A stretch of 64,000 bases of DNA from Sulfomarinibacter sp963741385 (GCA_963741385.1 CAVUHO010000003.1:1-64000), one strand, 5' to 3'; positions 52,158 through 61,874 are shown, counted from the stretch's first letter. Notes: generated by a model from the letters alone, not told the origin. Translations and numbers: made by a program.

Positions 52158-52212
52158 GTTGTCGAATCTCCATTCGTCGGGACGATACGGTTGCGGGCCG
52201 ACCCTTCAACCG

Positions 52213-52746
52213 TCAGCGCGGCGGGAAGTTCCGGAATGCCCGCTCCACCGCCCGGTTGATGGCGCTGGTATTGCGGTCCGGGTTCTGCCTCAGGGTGTCG
52301 GTGGCGATGGCACGCCAGACGAGAGTGTTGGTCGAGGCGTCCCAGATATCGATCACGAGGGTACCCTGGGTGATGGTGGTAGCGCGTGTGCTCGACGAGG
52401 TCACACCCATGCCCGAATGCCAGCCGGGACGGTGCCAGTTGCTCATTGTCATGTAGGTCGTGTCGAACCGGAGCTGCTGGGTCGTGGAGCCGTGGTAGGT
52501 GACGAAGACATCCGGGTTGCTGTCCACTTCCTGGAGTCCAGCGTTGGACATCCCCTGCCGGACGGCATTGACGATTCGCTGGTGGACGAGCGGGGACGAG
52601 ACCTCGATGTCGTTGTCCGAGTTCTGGTACTGGAAGGTCCGGTACTGCGAGAAGTCGGCGTCGATCGAGTAGTCGGTGTTGACGGACATGGTGGAGCAAC
52701 CGGCCGCGAAAGCGATCATTATCGCCGCGAGAAGGGCTCGTTTCAT
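52213..52746 (-). CDS. DUF4136 lipoprotein
   Basis: 177 residues with a lipoprotein signal (MKRALLAAIMIAFAAGC) and the DUF4136 pattern: VNTDYSIDADFSQYRTFQYQ, then HQRIVNAVRQGMSNAGLQEVDSNPDVFVTYHGSTTQQ, GTLVIDIWDASTNTLVWRAIATDTLRQNPDRNTSAINRAVERAFRNFPP. Family members are small outer-membrane-facing lipoproteins of unknown function. AAAGGAGATTGAA precedes the start, and the gene ends at its own terminator, so it forms a separate unit. Confidence 0.88.
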   Translation of the reverse strand: MKRALLAAIMIAFAAGCSTMSVNTDYSIDADFSQYRTFQYQNSDNDIEVSSPLVHQRIVNAVRQGMSNAGLQEVDSNPDVFVTYHGSTTQQLRFDTTYMTMSNWHRPGWHSGMGVTSSSTRATTITQGTLVIDIWDASTNTLVWRAIATDTLRQNPDRNTSAINRAVERAFRNFPPR

Positions 52747-52805
52747 TTCAATCTCCTTTCACTCTTCAGCGGGATTGTACAGTGATTCTTGGCCACTTTG
52801 ACAGC

Positions 52806-53219
52806 CTAGGCGGCAGAGCCGAAGTACCACTTCAGCAGCATGAGCCAGCCGGCCAACAGCACCAGCGAGACCAGCAGCTGCGGCCACATCACCGCGAGAA
52901 AGCCGCGTTCCTTGATCTGCTTCTGCTTCTCGACATGGGCGTCTCGTCGGGCCTCCTGCCACTCGACGAGCCACGTGTCTCCTGCGGTCACGACGCCATC
53001 GTTCTCCACGTGGAGAAAGACCGTCGCCCGTGATGTCGCCAGGTAAAAGACCAGGTACAGCATCCCGCCGAACACCGGAAAGACGAAGATCACGAACAGG
53101 AACAGCCACCAGTTGAACGATCGCCGGCCAACCAACGCCGCCGTCGTCTCGGTCGTCGCGAGGGGCTCCCAGCCCAGCTCCACGAGCTTGTGAACGCGTG
53201 CGCCCAGATTTGCTTCCAT
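52806..53219 (-). CDS. Small two-to-three-helix membrane protein
   Basis: 137 residues from the internal ATG at 53219. A soluble N-terminal segment (ANLGARVHKLVELGWEPLATTETTAALVGRRSFN) is followed by a hydrophobic hairpin (WWLFLFVIFVFPVFGGMLYLVFYLATS), a polar stretch and a C-terminal helix (FLAVMWPQLLVSLVLLAGWLMLLKWYF). The LvelGWe.....tta.LvgRr.fN start resembles small uncharacterised proteins seen in several phyla. Function unknown. Confidence 0.6.
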   Translation of the reverse strand: MEANLGARVHKLVELGWEPLATTETTAALVGRRSFNWWLFLFVIFVFPVFGGMLYLVFYLATSRATVFLHVENDGVVTAGDTWLVEWQEARRDAHVEKQKQIKERGFLAVMWPQLLVSLVLLAGWLMLLKWYFGSAA

Positions 53220-53427
53220 GACAGCCTCCATTCCTTGGTTCAGGGGGTTAAAAAGCCAGCTGAGAATGACACCTCGCCGCTGCAGAGTCAGGAAAGTGGT
53301 TTGAAAGAACCTTCAAAGACGTGGTCGCTCACTGGTTCGCTTCCGTTCGGCACGGCCCACATGGCGACCGCCACGGCTGCAGCCGACCCCGCCCGGACGA
53401 ACCACCACCGGCGTTCCCCCGCTATCG

Positions 53428-54504
53428 CTACTCGCTGAGAGGGCTGGCCCACAATGCCCGCTCACCATCGGCGCGATGGACATCCAGCATTCCCCGCACG
53501 ATATCCCAGGTCGCGGCGCTCCCGAGCGCGTCGAGGAACTGCTGCTCCTGGGCCATCGACTCGTCGTCACAGGCCATGCGGGTGGTCGCCAGCGGCCCGA
53601 TCGTCAGGGCGTTCCCTTCCACCGCGAACGAGCCGTGGAAGCGATTGCAGCCGCTGTCGCCCGAAACCTGCCCATCCTGAAACTCCAGGGTCAGTCGGGT
53701 GCCGGCCATCGGGCTGACCACTGCCTGGCGCCCGTTGTTGTAGCCGGTGACCTCCCACCGAACGCCCTCGAACCGCGGGGGCGCCTCGCGCTCGAACCGC
53801 AGTGCGTCGCCCCCCGATTCCGGCACCAGGGTCAGGTTGTCGCCTTCGACCACGACCCGCATCGTCCCGGAGAACGCTTTCAGAAACTGATCTTCAGTCG
53901 ACCGTGCCGGCTCTGGACACGCCATCATGGTTCCACCCAGCTGACCGAGGACGAGCTTCTCGCCGTCGAGGGTGTACGACCCCACGAGCTGATTGCAACC
54001 CGAGAAGCCGGTGATGCGACCGTCCGCAAAACGCACCGTCACGGCCTCTCGCTCACCCGCCCCCGGGAGCTCCCGGCCCGGCAACCCCGTCAGCCGCCAG
54101 GTTGCATTCTCCGGGGTCGCAGAACCCGCTGCCGGCACACGGCAGCAACCGCCGAGATGACGCCCATCCGGCAGTGAGATGTTGACCGAATAGGGATGCA
54201 CGGCATCGGACATCCCGTCGCTGCACGGGCCCTCACGGAGAAAGGCGACCAGCTCACCCCCATCGGCGGCGATCGGCCGACCACGCCACACCGTTTCCGT
54301 TCGTGGCGCCAGCGTGTTCGCGGCGCCGAGATAGTCGGCGGGGGGGGAATCCGGCGTCGAGAAGCGCGCCGTCCCCGGTTCGGTGAGCTCGAGGCTCCAG
54401 AACGGTTCGTTTCCGAAGCAGATCAAAGGCTGCTCCTCGGCCCACGACACGGTCAACGACCCGAGCAGGAAGACAAACGCCAGCGACCAGAGGTATCGGT
54501 TCAT
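53428..54504 (-). CDS. Secreted protein with two META domains
   Basis: 358 residues with a signal peptide (MNRYLWSLAFVFLLGSLTVSWA). Residues about 25-125 match the COG3650-like region found beside META domains (ICFGNEPFWSLELTEPGTARFSTPD...HPYSVNISLPDGRHLGGCC). Two META (HslJ-like) domains follow: WRLTGLPG...VRFADGRITGFSGCNQLVGSYTLDGEKLVLGQLGGTMMACPEP and WEVTGYNNGRQAVVSPMAGTRLTLEFQDGQVSGDSGCNRFHGSFAVEGNALTIGPLATTRMACDD, each with GCN and TrMAC motifs. Envelope-located; exact role unknown. Confidence 0.85.
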   Translation of the reverse strand: MNRYLWSLAFVFLLGSLTVSWAEEQPLICFGNEPFWSLELTEPGTARFSTPDSPPADYLGAANTLAPRTETVWRGRPIAADGGELVAFLREGPCSDGMSDAVHPYSVNISLPDGRHLGGCCRVPAAGSATPENATWRLTGLPGRELPGAGEREAVTVRFADGRITGFSGCNQLVGSYTLDGEKLVLGQLGGTMMACPEPARSTEDQFLKAFSGTMRVVVEGDNLTLVPESGGDALRFEREAPPRFEGVRWEVTGYNNGRQAVVSPMAGTRLTLEFQDGQVSGDSGCNRFHGSFAVEGNALTIGPLATTRMACDDESMAQEQQFLDALGSAATWDIVRGMLDVHRADGERALWASPLSE

Positions 54505-54712
54505 GTCGAATACTCCTTCATGAGGGATCGCACATCGCTCCCAATACGCGTTACCGCCGAGCCAGGGAATCGCGACCGGCGCACACCAGGCTGAGATTCA
54601 GGCGGCTCGATGGGATGGTGTTCTGAAAGCGGTGTCATCATACTCCGAGAACGATTTTCGGACCATTCTCCAGATCTCGATCGCGCTGTGGTCGCTGAGG
54701 AGCGTGTCGTCC

Positions 54713-55573
54713 TCACCGCGGGAAAAGCAGCGTCGTGGTGAAACGAAAGCCCCATCCCTGCGGCGCCGTATCGGAGCCCTTCGCCCAGTAGCGCACGCCG
54801 ACGCCCACCTGCAGCAGCTGGTTGCCGACTCTCAGGAGCTGGGCGACGGTGAGGCTGACCGGCACCGTCCACTGGTCGTCGTTCCAGTTGTATGTGGACT
54901 CCGTGTTGACGGCGAAGGTGGTGAACGTCGGAGTGATGTAGGTGACGAACGGCTGGAAAAAGGTGGCGTTGACGCTCGCCCGCTCGCTGTCGCCCGCGAC
55001 CGACCACAGATGATTGGCGAGTGCGCCGAAGGTCCAGGGGCCCTGCTGCTTGAGGACGACGCCCGTCGGCCCCACGGCCCACTGCTCGGTGCCGAGCCGC
55101 CAGTCGGTGGCGGTCGGCAGCAGGAGGGCGGGGCCCACGCCGTAGATGAGCCCGCCGGCCGACGGCTTCGCCGGTGAGAAGAACAGGCTCTGCACGGTAT
55201 CGCCGAGCCCGAACTGGCTGCCGCCCCCGGGCACGACGTCCTGCTGATCGATGACCGGCAGGATGGTACGCGAGATGAGGTTCCACTTGGGCGTCAGGGA
55301 GAACGGCACCACGGGCTGGATGTTTATCTGGAGCCGCTGGCCGTCATCCGAGGGACCCATGCGCTGGTCGAAGTTGAACTGGACGGGCACGCTGATCAGC
55401 GCAGCCACCGGGTTGCTGAGCTGTTGAGCGAGGTTGTACTCGTAGGCCCACTCCGTGGTCTCGTCCGTGGTCTCGTCCTGGCCCAACGCCGGCTGGCTGC
55501 CGAGCACGCAGCAGGCGAGTACGAACAGTGCGCACCAACTCCACCGCACCCCACGCTTGCGATCCTGGATCAT
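54713..55573 (-). CDS. Neuromedin-U-like outer-membrane transporter/porin protein
   Basis: 286 residues from the ATG at 55573, which begins a clear signal peptide (VRWSWCALFVLACCVLGSQPALG). The sequence NLAQQLSNPVAALISVPVQFNFDQRMGPSDDGQRLQINIQPVVPFSLTPKWNLISRTILPVIDQQDVVPG...FGLGDTVQSLFFSPAKPSAGGLIYGVGPALLLPTATD is characteristic of the family often labelled neuromedin U or transporter, a 12-strand-like beta-barrel related to MetA/phenol-degradation porins. It ends GWGFRFTTTLLFPR. The upstream 55574-55869 gap contains no gene. Confidence 0.8.
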   Translation of the reverse strand: MIQDRKRGVRWSWCALFVLACCVLGSQPALGQDETTDETTEWAYEYNLAQQLSNPVAALISVPVQFNFDQRMGPSDDGQRLQINIQPVVPFSLTPKWNLISRTILPVIDQQDVVPGGGSQFGLGDTVQSLFFSPAKPSAGGLIYGVGPALLLPTATDWRLGTEQWAVGPTGVVLKQQGPWTFGALANHLWSVAGDSERASVNATFFQPFVTYITPTFTTFAVNTESTYNWNDDQWTVPVSLTVAQLLRVGNQLLQVGVGVRYWAKGSDTAPQGWGFRFTTTLLFPR

Positions 55574-55869
55574 GACACTTCTCCCTTCCCGCGCCGTGCC
55601 ACCGGTCGTGCGCATTCCTGCTTCAGCCGCCGCACGAGCGCGGGTCGATGAGGCCGCGCACCTCGAACTGCTGACATTCCGCTGCTCGAACGTGCACGTT
55701 AACTCGGCCCACAATACCGGTCAAGCATGTCGAACAGTCTGGGGCGCCGCCCCGACCGGGTCATCAAGGAAGCCTGAAAGTCCTGTGAATCGCGAACGGT
55801 CCCGAGACCATTCGAGGACTCGGTGATCGCGAGTGCACGGGGCGAGGAAGACCCCATGAATGCTGCGGG

Positions 55870-57453
55870 CTAGGGACTCGAGAGGGCCGACTCCCTTCTC
55901 CCGTCCGCGCGGTGTGCGCGCTCCCCGCGCCGTTCCTCGACCATGCGAAAGGCGAGATAGAGCTTGTAGATGTTGCCGACGTACTGCACGGTCTCACGCC
56001 CTATGACGCGCGCGGCGGAGAGCTCGACGTTGTCGAACCAGACATTCGGATCGAGCCCCTGCGCCGCGGTCTCGCGGCGCAGGCGTCGGATCCGGGTCTG
56101 CCCTCCGTTGTAGGACGCCAGGGCGAAGAAGATGCGATTCAGCTCGTCGACCTCCTGGTCCTCCACCGTGTCCATCAGGAGCCGGAAGTACTTGGCACCG
56201 GCGTTGATGTTGGGCTCGAGAAGGGTGATGTCACCGACGTTCATCCAGTCACCGGTCGACCGCAGGAGCTGCATGACGCCGATCGCCCCGGCGGGACTGC
56301 GCATGCGCTGGTCGAGCCGCGACTCCTGGTAGGCCAGGGCCGTCAGGAGGAGGGGGTCGATGCTGTAGCTGCCGCCGTACCTGTCGAACAGCGGCCTCGT
56401 CTGCTCGAATCGAGTGCGGTCGGCGGACACCGTCGACCCACGGACCCAGTTGCAGTTCTGCAGGTAACGCCGGACGACCATGTTCCCGAACTTCGTGCGG
56501 TGGCGGCGCGGGGTCAGGAAGGCGTTCAGCACCTCTTCGAGCTGCGGGCTGCCCTTGCGGAAGGCCCACGCGAAGTCTCGCTCGGCCGCCACCACCACGT
56601 CCGGGTGGAGCGTGAGGTTCGAGAACACCTGGCCCCAGAACTCCGCCAGGTGTTGGTCGACGACGGTCATCGGTATCAGACCGGCCTGCACCATATCGAG
56701 AACCTCGTCGGTCTCGAGAGGCTCGTCGATCGTCACGACGTCGATCGGGGCGAGCCCCCGAGCCTCGAAGCTCCGGTTGAGAGCGGCGATGGACTCCCGG
56801 TAGCTGCTCGACGCCTGGACGTACACCTCCCTTCCGGAAAGGTCCTCGACCGAGGTCAATCCCGGCACACCGGGCCCGGTGCAGACAATCTCCTTCGAGT
56901 CGCGAATGAACGGCCTCGTGAAGTCGACGATTTCACGGCGCTCGTCGGTGACCGTCAGGCCTCCCGCGGCGATATCGCCGATGCCTTCGACCAACCACGG
57001 GATCAACAGGTCCCGCGGCGTGGGAATGAAGACGACGTGAACCAGCCGGGTCCGCAGCCCTTCCCGCCGGTTGATCTCCTGCTCGAGCTCGCGGCCCAGC
57101 GCCGCGACGATGCCGCGTTTGGTGGCGCCATCGAGGAAGAAGTCGGTCATCGAGTAGGGGACCAGAATCCGCACCATCCTCCGCTCGACCATGTCGTCGT
57201 AGTCGCCCTCCCAGCGGGCGAGGGCGACGCTGAGATCGTCCTCGGGGAGCAACGGCGACTGGTCGATCGGCTCGACATCGGCCTCGTTCGCCATCTCGGC
57301 CGCCGGTGTTTCGGCGGGGGGCTTTTCCAGCTCCTCGACGGGACTGCTGGTCACGGACTCCCGGGGCTCGTCGCTGCAGGCGACGAGCATGCCGGCCCCC
57401 AACAGCAGCATGGTGAGCATCGTCAGCAACCCGGTCGACAGGTGTGTTTTCAT
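55870..57453 (-). CDS. MltF-like membrane-bound lytic transglycosylase
   Basis: 527 residues from the ATG at 57453. The lipoprotein signal ends LLGAGMLVAC. Residues about 95-320 form a solute-binding-protein (SBP_bac_3) domain (MVRILVPYSMTDFFLDGATKRGIVAALGRELEQEINRR ... GIGDIAAGGLTVTDERREIVDFTRPF). Residues about 350-480 form an SLT transglycosylase domain: YSIDPLLLTALAYQESRLDQRMRSPAGAIGVMQLLRSTG with the catalytic Glu in QES, and FALASYNGGQTRI. MltF enzymes cleave peptidoglycan glycan strands to 1,6-anhydro products. The open frame continues upstream to 58380, but that part belongs to the next gene. Confidence 0.9.
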   Translation of the reverse strand: MKTHLSTGLLTMLTMLLLGAGMLVACSDEPRESVTSSPVEELEKPPAETPAAEMANEADVEPIDQSPLLPEDDLSVALARWEGDYDDMVERRMVRILVPYSMTDFFLDGATKRGIVAALGRELEQEINRREGLRTRLVHVVFIPTPRDLLIPWLVEGIGDIAAGGLTVTDERREIVDFTRPFIRDSKEIVCTGPGVPGLTSVEDLSGREVYVQASSSYRESIAALNRSFEARGLAPIDVVTIDEPLETDEVLDMVQAGLIPMTVVDQHLAEFWGQVFSNLTLHPDVVVAAERDFAWAFRKGSPQLEEVLNAFLTPRRHRTKFGNMVVRRYLQNCNWVRGSTVSADRTRFEQTRPLFDRYGGSYSIDPLLLTALAYQESRLDQRMRSPAGAIGVMQLLRSTGDWMNVGDITLLEPNINAGAKYFRLLMDTVEDQEVDELNRIFFALASYNGGQTRIRRLRRETAAQGLDPNVWFDNVELSAARVIGRETVQYVGNIYKLYLAFRMVEERRGERAHRADGRRESALSSP

Positions 57454-57578
57454 CGTCCTTCCTCGCATCTGACTGATCCGTTTCCCTTGCATGTGAAGGT
57501 GCTCAGTATGGCGCATAAGGCAGGCGGAGTCAGCAATGAGAGATGAAATCGCCGTGAAGGTTCGTCTGCGGTGTCGGA

Positions 57579-58663
57579 TCAAAGTGCCTCGAGCAGAGCC
57601 TTGCGCCTGCAACAGGTCCGGCGTATCGAGGCCTTCGGTGAAACGGTCGTAGATCGCGGACAGCGTGCTGCGGGCTTCGGCGCTCGACCGTGTCGCGCAG
57701 CAGCTCGGCGAGGCTCGTGGCGGCAACGAAGCTCGAGCGACAGCGCACCCTGCGATTCGCGCAACGGCGAGTCCCTGTCGAAGCACTCTTCGGCCGACTC
57801 GTGATCGCCGGCGCAGCGGAGCAGCTCGCCGCGCACGCGGTGGATCTCGGCCTCCCAGAAGCGCTCGCCGCTGAGCTCGGCGAACTCCATCGCCCGGTCG
57901 ACGGCTGCGAGGCCGTCGGCGACCGCCGCCGCGCGCCAGCTGCGCTTCGGCGAGCACGGTGAGGAGCAGGGTCATGCAGTGACGGGTGCCGCTCGATTCG
58001 GCCTCGACCACTCCCCGGCACATTCGTTCGATTGCCGGCTCGACGTCCCCGCCCGTGAGCAGGAGCCAACCCTCACAGGCGGAGGCGACCGGATACGGCC
58101 ACGAAATGCCGAACTCCTCGAGCGCGTTGGAGACTCTCCCGGTGCAGATCCTCGACGGTCTTGCGGTCGCGACGGAAGAGCGCCGCGACCATGGCCAGGC
58201 CCTTGCCTGGTCAGGATCCCGAAGGGCGTGGACTCCCGTTGCAGCGCTGCGCGGATCTTGTCGTGCGGCTTCGTCCGGCCGTCCGGCCAACCACGACGCC
58301 CAACCGGATTTCAGGTACGCGAAGGCCGCGAAGTCGTGGGGGAAGTCCACGGCGAGCTCCTGGGATCGAGCCCCGACCACCGCGTCGAGGCACTCCGCGC
58401 GCCTCGTGGATCGCCCGCTCCAGCTCGCCGCGCAGCACCGCCTCGGACGCCAGGACCATGTGGAAGTGAGATCTGAGGACCGGGTCGTCCACGTCCACCG
58501 CCAGCCGCCGCGACTCCTCCGCGAGATCGCGGGCAGCGTCCAGATCGCCGGCGGCCAGGCTCCGGGCCGCCCGGTAGCCGAGGCCGACGAGCTGGAGCTC
58601 GACGCGGCCGAGCCGCCGGCTGAGTTCGACGGCGCGCGCCATGTTGGCCGACCTGCGCCTCAC
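57579..58663 (-). pseudogene. Frameshifted TPR C-terminal region of the AAA regulator
   Basis: Continuation of the regulator at 58311-60503. Coherent helical-repeat peptides appear in all three minus frames in succession: SANMARAVELSRRLGRVELQLVGLGYRAARSLAAGDLDAARDLAEESRRLA, then ELAVDFPHDFAAFAYLKSGWASWLAGRPDEAA, KIRAALQREST, LAMVAALFRRDRKTVEDL, and EFAELSGERFWEAEIHRVRGELLRCAGDHESAEECFDR, ending LLEAL at 57579. At least five indels are needed to join them. This is either a very error-prone stretch of assembly or a decaying domain. Confidence 0.6.
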
Positions 58664-60503
58664 CGGTGTAGCCGGCTGCAGAGATGAACGCGCGCGCGAG
58701 CTTGTGCCGCAGCTTCACCTCGCTCAGGTCCCGCTCCTCGGACTCGGGCTCTCGCAGCAGCAACTCGAGGGCGTGCTCGAGATAGCTGACCGCCTCGCCG
58801 GTCGCGAAACGGCGCTGTACTCCGTCCGCGGCCATCACCAGAAAGTGGATCGCCCGTTCCGTGGTCCCTCCGCGCTCGTGGTGGATCGCCAGCTCGGCCG
58901 CGACGTGACCCTGGTGGCCCGCGAAGCCCCGTTCGAGCCGGGCAGCGATCCGGGCGTGGAAACGCTGTCGCCGTCCGGGCGACAGGCGGCCGTAGAGGAG
59001 ATCCCGGAACTTGGCGTGAGAGAACTGGTACTGCTGGCTGTCGGAGCCGTCCGGCCAGCTCACGCCGGCTGCGGGCTCGATGAAGCGGCCCCACTTGGTC
59101 AGCCGTCCGCACACCGCTTCCGCGCGGTCGACCCCGGTGTCGAGCGCGGCCGCGACCTCCTCGGCCGAGAAGACCTGACCGGCGACACTTCCCGCCTCGA
59201 GAGCCGCGACCTCTTCGTCCTGCATCCCCTCGAGCTGGCCCTCGACGACCGCCCGCAGGCCGTCGGCAAGCCGGGCGTCGATCGATGCGAGATCGCGCGT
59301 GAGCTGCCACCCTGCACCGTCCGCAACGAGCCACCCCTCCGACACCATGTAGTCGACCGCGACCTCTACGAAGAGCGGGTTGCCGTCGCTGTGATCGTGA
59401 ATCAGCTGCGACAACGGGCGCCGCCATTGAGAGTCGCCAAATCGACCGCTGATGATGCTCTCGACGGCATCGGCGCGGAGCGACTCGAGCGCCAGCTCGT
59501 GGGCCGTCTTCTGCACCACGAGCTTCCTCTTCAACCGCCCGATCGGATGCTCCCGGATGGCCACCTCCACCGGCCGGTAGGTCGCGATCACCAGCAGCCT
59601 CGCCGGTTCGGTTCGCCGTGCGACCGCGCTGAGAAGATCGACCGTCGCCGCGTCGCACCAGTGGAGGTCCTCGAGCCACACGACCAAGGGCCGTTCGGAC
59701 GCAAGGGCCTCGACGACGACGCAGAACTCCCGCAGCATCCGGGCCGGCGAGCCGGTGAGCACCGGGTTCCGCTGCGTCTCGTCGGCTGCTCCGAGCCACG
59801 GCAGGAGGGCGACCCACGTCGGAGCGTAGCGCTCCAGGATCCGCTGCAACGTGCTCTCCCGTGCCGCGCGGGTGAGCCGGTCGAGCGCATCGAGAACCGG
59901 CAGGTACGCCTCGTGGGCCCCGAGCAGCTCGACGCATTGACCCCCTCCCGCGAAGAAGAGGTTCCGTTGGTCCGCCCCCAGATCGTCGAGAAATGCCCGC
60001 AGCAGCGTCGTCTTGCCGATCCCCTCGTCGCCGGTGACGAACACCAGCTGGCGCTCACCTGCGGTGGCCCGTGCGAACAGCTCGTGGAGGCGTTGCAGCT
60101 CGGCCTCCCGTCCGCATATTTCGGGCCGGGCGCGACCGTCAGAAACCCCGCGTTCCTTCCCCGCGACCCGGTTCCGGTCCACGCGCTCGAGCGCGGCGAT
60201 GAAGCGAAAACCGCGCCGGTGGACCGTCTGGATGTAGCGCGGCTCGCGGGCATCGTCGCCGAGGGCCTGCCGCAGCTCGCGGATCGCCTGGTTGAGGCTC
60301 CCCGGCGTGACGGCGACGTCCGCCCACACCTCGTCCAGCAGCTCGTCCTTCGTCAGCAGCCGGCCCGGATTCTCGGCCAGGAACCGCATCAGCTGCCAGG
60401 TCTTGGGCCGCAGCTCGATCGGCTCGTTGGCGCGCCACAGGCGCTCCGACTCCACGTCCAGGGTGAAGGGATCGAACACCAGGGTCGTCGGTTTTGTGGT
60501 CAC
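58311..60503 (-). CDS. Winged-helix AAA ATPase transcriptional regulator (truncated by frameshift)
   Basis: The first ~610 residues are sound. An OmpR/CadC-type winged helix (residues about 5-105: LVFDPFTLDVESERLWRANEPIELRPKTWQLMRFLAENPGRLLTKDELLDEVW...YIQTVHRRGFRF) leads to an AAA/STAND ATPase with Walker A GDEGIGKTTLL and Walker B LVVWLEDLHWCDAATVDLL, then an arm region with HDHSDGNPLFVEVAVDYM and FSHAKFRDLLYGRLSPGRRQRFH. The last ~115 codons (ARRRTQPAARPRR...) are out of frame: the true TPR domain continues in other frames (see 57579-58663). Such proteins are single-component signal-responsive regulators. It lies upstream of the MltF-like gene on the same strand. Confidence 0.8.
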   Translation of the reverse strand: MTTKPTTLVFDPFTLDVESERLWRANEPIELRPKTWQLMRFLAENPGRLLTKDELLDEVWADVAVTPGSLNQAIRELRQALGDDAREPRYIQTVHRRGFRFIAALERVDRNRVAGKERGVSDGRARPEICGREAELQRLHELFARATAGERQLVFVTGDEGIGKTTLLRAFLDDLGADQRNLFFAGGGQCVELLGAHEAYLPVLDALDRLTRAARESTLQRILERYAPTWVALLPWLGAADETQRNPVLTGSPARMLREFCVVVEALASERPLVVWLEDLHWCDAATVDLLSAVARRTEPARLLVIATYRPVEVAIREHPIGRLKRKLVVQKTAHELALESLRADAVESIISGRFGDSQWRRPLSQLIHDHSDGNPLFVEVAVDYMVSEGWLVADGAGWQLTRDLASIDARLADGLRAVVEGQLEGMQDEEVAALEAGSVAGQVFSAEEVAAALDTGVDRAEAVCGRLTKWGRFIEPAAGVSWPDGSDSQQYQFSHAKFRDLLYGRLSPGRRQRFHARIAARLERGFAGHQGHVAAELAIHHERGGTTERAIHFLVMAADGVQRRFATGEAVSYLEHALELLLREPESEERDLSEVKLRHKLARAFISAAGYTGEAQVGQHGARRRTQPAARPRRAPARRPRLPGGPEPGRRRSGRCPRSRGGVAAAGGGRGRPGPQISLPHGPGVRGGAARRAGAGDPRGARSASTRWSGLDPRSSPWTSPTTSRPSRT

Positions 60504-60664
60504 GAAGGCAAATGATACTTCGGCGGCCCGGCTTCAACAATCTCTCACGACTTCTTGATGACTGGCTGTCTGCGAAGACTCATGCTGTGGGTGGTAACCA
60601 GAAAGCCGGAGGGGCCCGCTCATCCGGTCCAACTTCGTGATTACGGATCGATGTCGAGGTGTTC

Positions 60665-61537
60665 ATGAGTCGCAATCGATCGAGGCGCTGGTCTCTGGCC
60701 GTTGTCGTGCTCGCGGTCGGAGCCGCATCCGTCCCGACGTCGTTCGCCAGCGCCGCGGAGCCCGGATTCCCCGGCGACGTCCCGGACAGGTTTCGCCTCC
60801 GGCTCGGCACGGTGGTGGGGTCGTTCGACACCAACTTCGCCTACTCGACCGACCGCGGCGGGCTCGGCGGCCTGGTGAACTTCGAGAACCTCCTCGGCGT
60901 TGACTCCAGCAGCACCTCGTTCAGGCTCGAAGGCAGCTGGCGGATCGGCCGCAGGAGCTCGATCGAGTTCGGCTATTTCGGTTTCGACCGCTCGGGCAAC
61001 CGGGCACCGCAGCGCGAGATCCAGTTCCTGATCTTCACCATCCTCGCGGGCACGGCGGTCGAGACCGAGCTCAGCTCGAGAGTCGCCACCGCCGCCTACC
61101 GCTACAACGCCTACGACAACGGTGAGGTGCGTCTCTACGGCACCGCGGGCTTGTCCTACTTCGACCTCGAGACCAGGCTCGCCGCGGGAGTGGGCGTGCT
61201 GCTGCCGGGCGGGGTGCCGTTGGGCCGCGGCATCGAGCGGACGGTCGATGTCGCGCAGGCGGTGCCGATACTGGGCGTCGGCACCGAGTGGGCGGTGTCC
61301 CGGAGTTTCCTCGCGAATCTCTACTTCAGGGGTCTCTTTCTCGACCTCGGCGGCTTCCGCGGCGGCATCAGCGAGGCCGGTGTCAGCGGCACGTGGTTCT
61401 TCAGCCGCAACCTCGGCGTCGGCGCCGGTGTGCAGAGGGTCGACATCCGGGTCAGGGAGTTCGACGGCGGCTCGTACACCGCCCGCGGGAGCTACTCGCA
61501 GCTCGGGGTTCTCCTCTATCTGGAGGCCGCGTTTTGA
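60665..61537 (+). CDS. Outer-membrane beta-barrel protein
   Basis: 290 residues from the ATG at 60665 (GAGGTGTTC upstream). A signal peptide (RWSLAVVVLAVGAASVPTSFASA) is followed by alternating amphipathic strands: RFRLRLGTVVGSFDTNFAYSTD, TSFRLEGSWRIGRRSSIEFGYFGFDR, SSRVATAAYRYNAYDNGEVRLYGTAGLSYFDLETRL, and FLANLYFRGLFLDLGGFRGGISEAGVSGTWFFSRNLGVGAGVQR, ending LGVLLYLEAAF with a C-terminal Phe as expected for BAM-inserted barrels. Possibly an eight-stranded OmpW/OmpA-like barrel. Divergent from the AAA regulator, 160 bp away. Confidence 0.78.
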   Translation: MSRNRSRRWSLAVVVLAVGAASVPTSFASAAEPGFPGDVPDRFRLRLGTVVGSFDTNFAYSTDRGGLGGLVNFENLLGVDSSSTSFRLEGSWRIGRRSSIEFGYFGFDRSGNRAPQREIQFLIFTILAGTAVETELSSRVATAAYRYNAYDNGEVRLYGTAGLSYFDLETRLAAGVGVLLPGGVPLGRGIERTVDVAQAVPILGVGTEWAVSRSFLANLYFRGLFLDLGGFRGGISEAGVSGTWFFSRNLGVGAGVQRVDIRVREFDGGSYTARGSYSQLGVLLYLEAAF

Positions 61538-61658
61538 GCCAAGGCAGCCGGACGGTTTCGTCTCGAGGGGCAGGAGCGATCGATGGCACGACACCATCAG
61601 CGACGGTCGGATCGCAGGCGTTGATGACGGAATCGGTCGACTCGAGGGAGGTCTGATC

Positions 61659-61874
61659 ATGGATCTGCCGTCTTGGCGCGCCTTTCTCGTCAGCCTGAGC
61701 GTTGATGCGGACCCTTCCGAAGAGGTTTTCTACGGACGGGTCGAGCATGTGCAGACGGGTCGCCGGGCGGCGTTTTCGTCCCCGGGCGAGCTGCAGGCCT
61801 TCATGGCCCTTGTGCTCGACGAGAAGCAGCAACAAACCCGACCCACCGCCCCTGGGGAACCGGACCCCTCATGA
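61659..61874 (+). CDS. Small hypothetical protein
   Basis: 71 residues from an ATG preceded by GGGAGG at good spacing: MDLPSWRAFLVSLSVDADPSEEVFYGRVEHVQTGRRAAFSSPGELQAFMALVLDEKQQQ. The segment F.GRVEHV.TGR...F.S..EL..F...VL resembles short uncharacterised proteins whose core binds or reports on envelope processes, but I can assign no function. It lies 121 bp after the barrel protein on the same strand. The 61875-62096 stretch beyond has no gene. Confidence 0.6.
   Translation: MDLPSWRAFLVSLSVDADPSEEVFYGRVEHVQTGRRAAFSSPGELQAFMALVLDEKQQQTRPTAPGEPDPS

Noticed and set aside
52102..52209. N-terminal extension of the outer-membrane protein
   Set aside because: It would be translated through a rho-independent terminator and would bury the signal peptide.
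57454..58380. One 836-residue fusion of a helical domain with the MltF-like enzyme
   Set aside because: A lipoprotein signal starts at 57453 and the upstream part is the out-of-frame TPR domain of the AAA regulator.
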